NCBI GenBank assembly: GCA_942159475.1 | Contig: OW804097.1 | Span: 57,866,986 to 57,930,985 of the forward strand | Source: Sthenelais limicola | Lineage: Eukaryota > Annelida > Polychaeta > Phyllodocida > Sigalionidae | Direction of reading: 5' to 3' | Length of the DNA: 64,000 nucleotides | The notes under the pieces: model-generated | Database searches by the model: none | Told to the model about the DNA's origin: nothing | What the model saw: the letters and a program-made list of their open reading frames with translations, nothing else | Shown here: positions 56,003 to 64,000 of the stretch, piece after piece | Numbering within the stretch: the first letter of the stretch is position 1 | Layout of the letters: the number at the start of each line of letters is the position of its first letter | Made by a program: the position numbers and the translations under genes

Positions 56003-57497
56003 TGTCACATAGTCCCACATGGACTGCTGCAGACACAGTTAGTTAGTTGAGAAAAAAGAATAAAAAAGGGGTTCTCATGAAAAGGGTTTTGAGGAGAGAT
56101 TTTAACAAAATCCGGACAACCTTTAACATTTAGAAGAATCCTTTTAGAGCTTGTTTTCTTGCATTCCCTGTTTATTGAGATTACTTCAAAGGTGTTCATA
56201 ACGGTCACAACCTTTGCTGAATATTTTTTTAGATGACCCCTGATGCTCACAGAACACACGTGAAAGATTTATCTAGCAACTAATAACAATGATTCCCAGT
56301 GGAAATATTTAATTCAATTCAACATAATTATTCGTACCTAAAAGCACTGTACACAATTTTCAGGTCTGCCAGTATGTTCCCAGAATACAGGGAAGTAATA
56401 TCACATATATATAAAGTAAGGAATTGTTGGGCAAGAGGCCCCAGGATAGACGGACAATATGTTGTTGCACACTGATCTCCACTAATACCCCTCCCCCTCC
56501 CCCCTTCCCCCCCCCCCCACACACATATACACAGAATCAGGCCTATAGAAGCTGAGAGGACCGAACAGTGTCCTTGATGTGAAAACGGCTTTTGTTTTAT
56601 AGAAGCCATGTCAACTAATATGATCGATTGCCTGGGATTACAGGCATGATCTGTTACGCCCTTATTCACATTTATTCAGGCGGTCCTTGGTCGACGATCT
56701 AAGGCCAGGGCTAAAGGGGAGGTGCGGGGGCGGGGGTGGGGGTAGGAGGGCTGGGGTGAGGTGAGGAGACCTAAACAGATTAATGCTAAAATATGTGATG
56801 TGTCACAGGAACTCAAATGAGGAATATGTCTTGATGGTAAAGAAAAATTACATTTTTGCGACTTCAGATTCATTATCTGTGATCGACAAGTGATATATGT
56901 TGTTTCTCAGACAAAGGTTTGGTGGATTTTACCAAAATGCTTCAAAGTATCCACCAAATTAATCCTTGAGTTATATGTAGTTATTACACGCTCTAATGTT
57001 GTTTGATAAGTCATTCCATATAAGTCATTCCTATTTTTTTTTAAAGAAATGTTATTGAGCTGGTTTCAATGCTGATACAAAGATAATCTCACAGTCTCAA
57101 GGGAAAAAACATTTTACATAATCATTGGATTTTCTCAGTTCTTTCTTATTTCATACCTTATAGTTTTAAACATTTAATAACTATTATACTTTTCGACACG
57201 AATCAAGTGATATTTCCGGCCTCATTAACATGTCCGGCTCAATATATGTACAGGTTTACATTTTTTCAGATTTTCATTATGGGCAACCTCTCTTCTGTGC
57301 AAGATATGACTTGTTATTGGTATACGGTTTGTACTATACATTAGTGACTTTTAAACTATGCTTCACTTCACATGTGTTCACCTCAATGTAACACTAGTGT
57401 TGGGATTATTTTTATTTGAGGCTTAAACATTTACACAAAAATAACAAGAACGTGTTAGCATTGGTTCCACACATAATTGCATTTTCGTTATTGAGCT
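56003..57497. other. non-coding; C-rich tract, small M2 and LINE-tail scrap
   Basis: A C-rich run lies at 56485-56520. On the minus strand GTCGACCAAGGACCGCCTGAA (56675-56695), followed by TAAATGTGAATAA, looks like a retroelement 3' end. A ~107-bp mini-M2 (both ends, little centre) lies at 56791-56897. Confidence 0.5.
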
Positions 57498-58275
57498 AGG
57501 TCGGGTCTTCAGAAAATGTTCAGGCGGTCCTTGGTCGACACTTTTTTTTAATGATTTTATTTATACTTGGGATACAGGATCCCCGATTTAAATTGGGATC
57601 TTCATCAGTCCCAAGTCTCGCACTACAAAAGATTGATTATCAGAAGTCGTTCATTAACTTGATGTAATCATAAGGAAAGTCTTAGAAATAAGGATCAAAT
57701 ACACTTGCCACTCAGGCTATTACAGCGGAGTGTTGGTGTTGTCCAGTGCAGAATAAATGAAGTATAAAATTACAGATGAGGAAGGACAGTGACAGGAATG
57801 TCTCACTCTTGAGATAGTATATCTATATCACATATAAACATATAGTTCTTACGCAGTTCTTACTGGTTTTAATGTACTACATATTTACACATGTTGGATC
57901 GTTCACTCACCACGCAGGCCCTTTCAGTCGAGTGTTGGTGATTGGCCAGTGTAAAAAATACGACTAGGTACAAATAAAATGTATGATTCACTCATGAGGT
58001 AATGGATCTATAACCATATAACCCTTATGGAATATTATCAAATAAAGTATTAAGCCACATTTTTTGGTTTGATTTGAATGCTTCAATGTTTCCTATATTC
58101 CTCTATCTGGCAGTCAGCTCGTTCCATGACTGTGCAGCTTTGACTATTGTGGTGTTCTGACCAATTCTGGTTCTTAAGCGAGGAATTTTTAAATAATCCA
58201 AGTTTAGCTAAGTTTAAGGCCGAAATGAGTTTCAAAAGTTAAATATAACCAAACAGATTTTTTGCCCTAACATAT
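57498..58275 (-). mobile_element. M1 MITE split by a LINE insertion
   Basis: GGTCGGGTCTTCAGAAAATG at 57500 is an M1 end. The M1 body resumes at about 58190 (AAATAATCCAAGTTTAG..., ATATAACCAAACAGATT). Confidence 0.7.
57519..58185 (-). pseudogene. LINE 3' fragment with ORF2 tail, inserted in M1
   Basis: The minus strand reads LRTRIGQNTTIVKAAQSWNE, LTAR, stop (58103-58105), RNIGNIEAFKSNQKMWL, the 'R.R...N....A...WN.L...FK' tail of non-LTR ORF2. The 3' UTR holds two diverged ~210-bp copies (57700-57780 and 57910-57990 match). It ends AATAAAATCATTAAAAAAAA and a 21-base scrap identical to 56675-56695. Confidence 0.75.
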
Positions 58276-58599
58276 TCGCAGCTGTCTCAAGCAATATTTA
58301 AAGGCAACACACGAAAGCACTAACATATTGTTTGTGGATATTCGTCTGCCATATAATCCTCTAGGTTTTTTGGCCATCCCAATGTAATACTACTACTAGT
58401 AGTAATAATAATAATATAAGAAAAAGTAAAAATGATATGATGGTAATCAAATCATCAAATTCAAGTATCAAATATCTAGACGCCCTCGCATTAATACTGT
58501 GACATATCATCATTTGCACGAAATGTCTCAAAGGCAAAGTATATTCCTAATTATAATTTACTCATAAATGAATAGAAAATAACAGCTTCTAATATTCCC
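58276..58599. other. non-coding, nothing recognised
   Basis: AT-rich; short ACTAGTAGTAATAATAATA microsatellite at 58395. Confidence 0.4.
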
Positions 58600-58920
58600 T
58601 AGCCTCGGGCAGCAACCTGAACATGATTAATACAACCAATAAAAGCCTCTATTTCATCCGAGATGAAGGCGGAACTTAATTAAACAGAGACAAGAAAAGG
58701 CCGACAGGTATATGAGTAGAGGCAGGTTGAAAGCGATGTCATTCCATTAACGCCCGTCCCCTCCAGTTACCATGACAACATGACAAGCTGTTTGGATTCC
58801 AATCTGCTGCCATCTTGCGGCCATTAGTACAAGCAAATCCTCTCCACCTGCTGCTTCTCCACATAAGCCCTATTGACCTGCGCGGGCAGTCTCAGACTCT
58901 CGCCTCTCTCTTCTCAACAT
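58600..58920. promoter_or_regulatory. candidate regulatory block with RFX X-box
   Basis: Repeat-free, GC-richer stretch. GTTACCATGACAAC at 58766-58779 fits the RFX X-box half-site pair. GCCATCTTG at about 58809 fits a YY1 core (CAAGATGGC). No open frame. Regulatory function is inferred only from motif content and uniqueness. Confidence 0.3.
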
Positions 58921-58944
58921 CTCACTAAAGGCAAACATCCACCT

Positions 58945-59154
58945 TACTCTCCGTTACAGCTGCACTCTCCGTTACAGCTGCACTCTCTGTTACAGCTGCA
59001 CTCTCAGTTAAGCTGCACTCTCAGTTACAGCTGCATCCTCAGTTAAAGTTACACTCTCAGTTACAGCTGCACTCCCAGTTACAGCTGCACACCTAGTTAC
59101 AGCTGCACTCTCAGTTACAACTGCACTCTCAGTTAAAGTTGCACTCTCAGTTAA
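58945..59154 (+). repeat. 18-bp minisatellite, about 11 copies
   Basis: CAGTTACAGCTGCACTCT unit, with GTTACAG / GTTAAAG variants. Every good unit carries a CAGCTG E-box. Related TCAGTTAAAGCTAGACTCTC occurs at 7027. Confidence 0.95.
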
Positions 59155-59389
59155 TTCAAAAGTATGTAGGTTTATATGATGATCTTTGATATTTGATTGA
59201 TCTTAATTGAGAATGACATATTATATTTGGCCTCGAAAAAGAACTTGCAAGAGGTTAATGATTTCAGAAATGGATTCCTGCATCCTTAAAACTCAATAAA
59301 GTTGGTATTATACTTGCAAATCCCTCCAGTAGAAGCCAAGATATGGTTCATTTACAGTTGGTTGTCGGCCATTTTGAATTTTGCGGTTA
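59155..59389. other. non-coding spacer
   Basis: Nothing recognised. Confidence 0.4.
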
Positions 59390-59838
59390 AGGTACGATTC
59401 CACTGGCTCGCTTGTATATGTGCTCATGGCTCGCTCTTGCTGCGCTCGTTTTTAGTGCGCTTGTCATTCGCTCTAGGTCCGCTTAAATTTTTAGTGCAAT
59501 ACAAGTGCCGAGCGATTCTACTGGTCCGCTTCTTTCCTTATGAAATCAATGGTAAATCCCTTGGTGTGCTCTCACTGCGCTCTTGGTCCGCTAATTAAAC
59601 AGGCAGAAAGAGCGCCGTGTAGTTGCGCTCATATCAAACTGGTCAGATATGAGCGCAATGTCCTGCGCTCTTCTAAAGAAGCGCACATAGCCACTTTTAA
59701 GAGCGTACAGAGAGCGCAGTAACCGATTCCATTAGACCGCTCTGGTTTCGCTCAATCTTCGCTTGTTACGTGCTCAAGACAATAGAAAAGAGCGGGCCAT
59801 GAGCAGGCCAAAAGAGCAAGCCAGTGGAAACGCAGCCT
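59390..59838. mobile_element. ~450-bp TIR element rich in AGCGC words
   Basis: The ends AAGGTACGATTCCACTGGCT and GCCAGTGGAAACGCAGCCTT are inverted. Flanking TTA on both sides fits a PIF/Harbinger-type 3-bp target, though other superfamilies are possible. The interior is an imperfect palindrome of GCGCTC/GAGCGC words. The short plus frames are by-products. Confidence 0.75.
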
Positions 59839-60892
59839 TACAGGCCACTGGGGGTAGGGGGCAACTTGTAGTCATCACAAAAAGGATCACAAAATACCAA
59901 TTCATGCAGATTTCTCACACCATACAGGTCGTCCTGGGGAGTATGTATAATAGTTTTGATTAGTAAATGTTAGAGTTTTCATCTCATCCATGTATAATCA
60001 TATATATCCATCACCTGGGGGAGCCTGTGTCGACTACTAGGCCTACAGTGGCCAGGGCGGATTCTGGTCACTTGTTGTCTTCCCACTGGACTGTTTAGTT
60101 TGTTAGTTGTTAATGCTTTGATTATAATAAATGGGAATCGGGAACAATTAGCATCTTTGTAAGTTGTTTTGGGAAAAATATATGGCCATGCAGTGGGATA
60201 TATTCTTTGAAGTTAGTTGGTTGGAACCTTTTATCTAATCAAGGACTAGGCATATTTTAGTGAGATTTCTTATGCAACGGGTCCCTTCTCTACTGCTGTT
60301 TTTTCATGCAGCCTTCAATTTTGTCATCTTGACAGGAATGTTAGGAGAAAGTCATTTGTAATTTGAGATTGGTTGTAAAACACCAATACAACAAAGAAAT
60401 CCACAGGGTTCAACAGTTAGAAATGGCCCAAGTTTTGATTATGACTGATTATTTTTTAACAGAAGGTCCTGCAGTTTCACAGACACAGTTTAAATACTAA
60501 GCCTCTGGGCATGGAACCTCTCCTATGGTCTCAATTTGGTTTCACAAACTTTATTTTTTGTGAAGGTCATTAACCTGTCTTCATCTGCAACTCTCTTCTC
60601 ACACATCAGCGTGAGAATACGTGTCAGCCAGGTCTCCAATTAGTTCTCCTTTTTTCGTCCTATATGTAGAGGGAATGGAACAAGTTGCCCAATATTGAAA
60701 ATTGACTTGCAGAAGCATAATGCTTCTGTGGAGGAATCAAGTCTGTTACATTTCTATTATGAGTGATGTGTTCAATTCTATATCTACTATACACCTTTAA
60801 AATGTTACTAAATATTCTAAATATTTCCGCGGACTGAACTCCTGCTTTACACATAGATCTAGTCTCTTTATCTTGATGGGACCGAGGGCATA
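59839..60892. other. non-coding, nothing recognised
   Basis: No exon or shared repeat, except a small TTGCAGAAGCATAATGCTTCTG hairpin at about 60708. Confidence 0.4.
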
Positions 60893-61102
60893 GGGGAGTT
60901 GCATGTCTGCCTACTTGAATCTTGATTCAAATGGAATTATTGGACCTATGATACAGTGTAAATTCCATAAAAAAATATCTCAAGGTCATCATGGGATATT
61001 TAATGGTGCTCTAACGTCAATATCCATGGGCTTTAAATGTTTCCAAAGCACAAACCTCCATCTTTCCCTGACTTGTGCAGTGGTACATGCAATTCCCCTA
61101 TT
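60893..61102. mobile_element. 210-bp TIR MITE (TAGGGGARTTGCATGT)
   Basis: CATAGGGGAGTTGCATGT at the left and ACATGCAATTCCCCTATTA at the right are inverted. A 52-bp relative of both ends sits in the M1 copy at 34546. The plus and minus frames here are shadows. Confidence 0.7.
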
Positions 61103-62230
61103 AAAGGAGGGTCGGACAGGGCCTGGACAAGTGACCACAGCTAAAAATAGGTGCGTACAGAAAGCTTGACGCAAGCCCAGTGATTGGATGAGAGGGGTGA
61201 TGAATTATTCATGAATCCCCGAAAAGTCCTAACGATGTTGCAGGGTGTATGACTCACCAACGCAAGGAGTATAGCTCTGCTGGGATGATGCTTTAGACCA
61301 CTTCATATGTTTATTGTACAAATACATTAAAACTAGTTTTATTCACGACTTTATAAATGGAATGTACATATATATATATATAATAAATCATATATTATGT
61401 TCCTATCCAACGAATACTATTGAACAGAAAAGCTTAATCATCTACAAACCGTAAATCTTCAATTAAATTCAAATATTCTTCATTCGTCACTAGGTTTGGT
61501 TTAACATAAAGGAAGAGAACATCTGTATCACAGGTCTCCCTATTCAGGCCTTAGATTTGGATCTGCTTAAGTGTTGCTGGTTACAGAAAAGAAATTAAGG
61601 CTACTATGTCTACCTACATAATAAGGAAAGAGTTGTTACAAAGAGTCTACCTAACGCATATGGCAGTTGGATCTCCCACTATTATAATGGTAAGATGTCA
61701 ATGAAGAGAACAATTATCTCCATCATTGAAATTGGTGGTAGATTTATTCTTCAGTTTCAGTGGAGCCCAAACAACTCTTTTTATTAAATGTTCTTAACAA
61801 TTAGAGTATCCAGTTTCACAATTACTAAACATTTTCATCTGGGAAGCCTGTTTGAGAGGGCACAACTAGATGAAATACTCCACTATTCTTTATTATGAAA
61901 AGTATAAACAGTAAACTGGAACTAAAAGAACAGAAATCACTACCAAAAAATGTTTAACCATGAGAGTCTTTAATAATTATTTTTGTTGTAGCACAGCCAA
62001 ATGATTAAGTCATGATTACATGTTTAATAATACAGGAAAAGTACAGCGTCACTGAGGAGAGTTTAACACCAGACAGGAAGAAAGCAGAAAACGAAGTGCA
62101 CAACTTGGATCTTTACATTTACAGTAGCTATCTACTTGGTGGGACAAGGAGCTGCTCCACCGACAAATCCTTACCCTTGCATGAGGAGCTCTTTGTCCCA
62201 ATGTCCAATAGGGAGATAGTTCCAAGGCTA
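61103..62230. other. non-coding; one doubtful frame
   Basis: GGGACAAGGAGCTGCTCC / GGAGCTCTTTGTCCC (62141-62202) is an imperfect hairpin. A frame after an acceptor-like TAATAATACAG (62034) reads EKYSVTEESLTPDRKKAEN but runs into this hairpin and the next MITE. Confidence 0.4.
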
Positions 62231-62352
62231 AAGGCCCATTCACATTAACACGACCAGCCGGCCGATCCTTGCCGGCTGTAATACTTTAACATTGTGTGTT
62301 TTGCCGTGCGGCAGCCGTACACCAATCGGCCGTTGTAATGTGAACGGGCCTT
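62231..62352. mobile_element. 122-bp hairpin MITE
   Basis: AAGGCCCATTCACATTAACA and GTTGTAATGTGAACGGGCCTT are inverted, with inner GCCGGC / GTGCGGCAGC words. It lies against the LINE tail. Confidence 0.8.
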
Positions 62353-62361
62353 ACGAGTATT

Positions 62362-64000
62362 TGTATTTAAAGATTTTTATTCAGCAAAATAAACATTATG
62401 TAACATTTACACTGTTCTCAGAGTCTGCTGGTGGATTACAAAATGATAGAAAAATTAGAATTAGAAAATATATATTCGAGTTTACATGTGTCTATATCTA
62501 TAACAATTTCTGAAATATCTATAACAATTCTTGAATAAGAACAATATTAATAGCCTAGCACAATAGGCGGATGCAACGATAAGTTAATTACAATAGGTAG
62601 TTACCAGTTTTAGGATTATACTATTGAGAATAAAAAGAACTAAAACCAAAATCTCCTTGCGTTGTGTCTTATACAATATTCCTAAGGGTTTTTCCTATTT
62701 ATGTATATATTTGATATTCAAAAATGCAGATTTCATTCTCGGAAAGGCTCAAAATTTTCTCACAAACTCTCTCTATATTTGTATATATTTCAGTCTCACA
62801 TTTTTTTACCTTCACTCTCTACTCTATGTTCAACTAACAATAGTCAAGCATACATGCAATATAATATCTTGTACTAACCATGTGTGTACAGTAGAAAGAC
62901 ATATGACATAATCAAACTTCAACAATTTTATGGTCTTATGGTCGATCGTTCATGGTAAATTCCATATTTCTCCAGAGTCTATAAAGATGTTGTTGTACAA
63001 CTTCCTTATTTCTCTAGAAAACACTTTTTTGTCATTTAACTCCCTCAGATCTGTTGGTAGTGAATTCCACATGACTTTAACCCTCCCCAACGAACTCCCT
63101 CTAATACTCTCCTTCTTCCATTTATCAACCTCAACCCTCCCTTGATCCCTTAAATTATAATTATGTTCTATATTTCCTGGATTATTATTCTTATTTTCCC
63201 AAAAAAGATTTAAAATTCGAATGGTTCGCCTAAAGCATTGTGGAATCACCTCACAACATGTATGCAACATCTTTGTGTTTATATTATTATTAGCACCTCT
63301 ACTTCTCACATTCTGTACCAACCTCAGACATTTATTTTGCACTAGTTGTATTCTTTTAAATTGTTTCTTAGATGACAGATCAACTAGCATCGATCCAAAA
63401 TCTAGTACAGGTAGAATATATGTTTTAAAAATCAACAATGCTATTTTTTTAGTAATTTGGTTTCTAATTTTTCTTAATCTATTGTACATAATATTGGCTC
63501 TCATACAGGTTCCTGTAATATGTTGGGACATATTTAGATTACAGTCCAATACAAAACCTAAATACCTGAAACTAACCACTTCATCAATCTTCTCACCCTC
63601 AATATACAAATCTTGAATATTTTGTCTCTTTTTTTTCCTTCCATAAAATATCTGACTTTTTGTTTTGCTGTTATTTATTCTTAAACCATTCACATCGACC
63701 CAATTCTTGAACATATTGATGTCAAGCTGAACCTCCATCCAGTCGTTCTCTCTATTTATTTCATGTACAACCACACAATCATCTGCGTACATAATGATAT
63801 TACTCTTAAATTCCAATAAACTCACATCATTTATATATATAATAAAAAGCAAAGGGCCTAGTATGCTACCTTGTGCTACGCCAGCTTTTAACGGCAATAT
63901 GTCGGATGAAAAATCTCCAAAGGTAACCAACTGATCTCTGTCTTTGGAATATGTTGATACCAATTCAAGTAGAGAACCTCTAATACCTATGTGTCTTAAT
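62362..64000 (-). mobile_element. non-LTR retrotransposon (LINE), 3' part, runs off the window
   Basis: ORF2 C-terminal part (62950-64000), then a ~590-bp 3' UTR ending with GAATAAAAATC (signal at 62376-62381). The 5' part lies beyond the window. It resembles the remnants at 35189 and 57519 in organisation but not in close sequence. Confidence 0.8.
62950..64000 (-). CDS. LINE ORF2 reverse transcriptase, partial (5' end outside window)
   Basis: 350 codons visible, open to the window edge; the frame starts LRHIGIRGSLLE at 63999. Going 5' to 3': the AQGSILGPLLFIIYIND block (RT motif 4/B), the catalytic MYADD loop at 63778-63792 (motif 5/C), INNSKTKSQIFYG, SFRYLGFVLD (motif 7/E) and the thumb/C-terminal region FKTYILPVLDFG, KRIQLVQNKCLRLV and WNSLPTDLREL. 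The order and the F/YADD box are those of non-LTR RTs that copy RNA by target-primed reverse transcription. The style suggests a Jockey/CR1/I-like group, which I cannot resolve by eye. No stop or frameshift is present in this part, so the copy could be fairly young. The N-terminal endonuclease, if any, is outside. Confidence 0.9.
   Translation of the reverse strand, partial: LRHIGIRGSLLELVSTYSKDRDQLVTFGDFSSDILPLKAGVAQGSILGPLLFIIYINDVSLLEFKSNIIMYADDCVVVHEINRENDWMEVQLDINMFKNWVDVNGLRINNSKTKSQIFYGRKKKRQNIQDLYIEGEKIDEVVSFRYLGFVLDCNLNMSQHITGTCMRANIMYNRLRKIRNQITKKIALLIFKTYILPVLDFGSMLVDLSSKKQFKRIQLVQNKCLRLVQNVRSRGANNNINTKMLHTCCEVIPQCFRRTIRILNLFWENKNNNPGNIEHNYNLRDQGRVEVDKWKKESIRGSSLGRVKVMWNSLPTDLRELNDKKVFSREIRKLYNNIFIDSGEIWNLP

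Noticed and set aside
62034..62248. Candidate plus-strand exon EKYSVTEESLTPDRKKAEN
   Set aside because: It begins after an acceptor-like TACAG but has no clear donor, and continues through an inverted repeat into a hairpin MITE. It remains possible but is unsupported.
1..64000. CRISPR array or prokaryotic operons
   Set aside because: Tandem repeats present have no unique spacers of constant length, and introns, SINE-like heads, LINEs and a Pol III tRNA show a eukaryotic genome.

Overview
This is a eukaryotic, AT-rich, repeat-dominated stretch of genomic DNA, almost certainly from a marine invertebrate. A mollusc is the best guess. Copies of a GTGAGTGAGTGAG...TTGCTTTACGCC dispersed repeat (25708, 55925, part at 22925) resemble a repeat I know from mollusc genomes, and the palindrome TAGGCCTA is strongly over-represented. 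No bacterial operon, virus or CRISPR is seen. Most long open frames are translated tandem repeats or transposon remnants.

Layout. 1-2483: non-coding with degenerate tandem repeats. 2484-5030: a compact tyrosine-recombinase-type (PAT/Ngaro-like) retroelement with near-perfect split direct repeats A1-ORFs-B1-A2-B2, a gag-like zinc-finger ORF, and a second, unrecognised Cys-rich ORF in the same frame after one UAG. 5031-28892: TIR elements and MITEs (a 228-bp family called M1 here, a ~420-bp family called M2, others), a 21-bp GATATC minisatellite, a ~150-bp satellite, tRNA-like sequences and a small polyadenylated insertion whose empty site survives at 32 kb. 28893-30787: a 1.9-kb element whose two inverted ends each fold into a long hairpin. 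30788-33286: more repeats.

33287-43666 (minus strand): the 3' part of a host gene, reconstructed from six small exons (138, 39, 45, 48, 51 and 29 coding bases). All are joined in phase 1, and nearly all have strong splice sites. It encodes a 115-residue C-terminal tail with a CCCC run and Thr/Pro/Gly-rich segments; the family is not recognised. Its introns are full of M1 and M2 MITEs and one LINE remnant.

43667-64000: more M1/M2 copies, an intact-looking tRNA-Ala(AGC) at 47874, a GATA-motif cluster near 51.2-51.5 kb, a solo LTR and an M2 copy both nested in one M1 copy (52862-54097), a LINE inserted in another M1 (57519-58185), a possible regulatory block with an RFX X-box at 58.6-58.9 kb, an 18-bp minisatellite, three further TIR elements, and the reverse-transcriptase end of a non-LTR retrotransposon running off the right edge.

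Limits: no similarity search was possible. Family names rest on motifs and architecture read by eye, and repeat boundaries are approximate except where stated.
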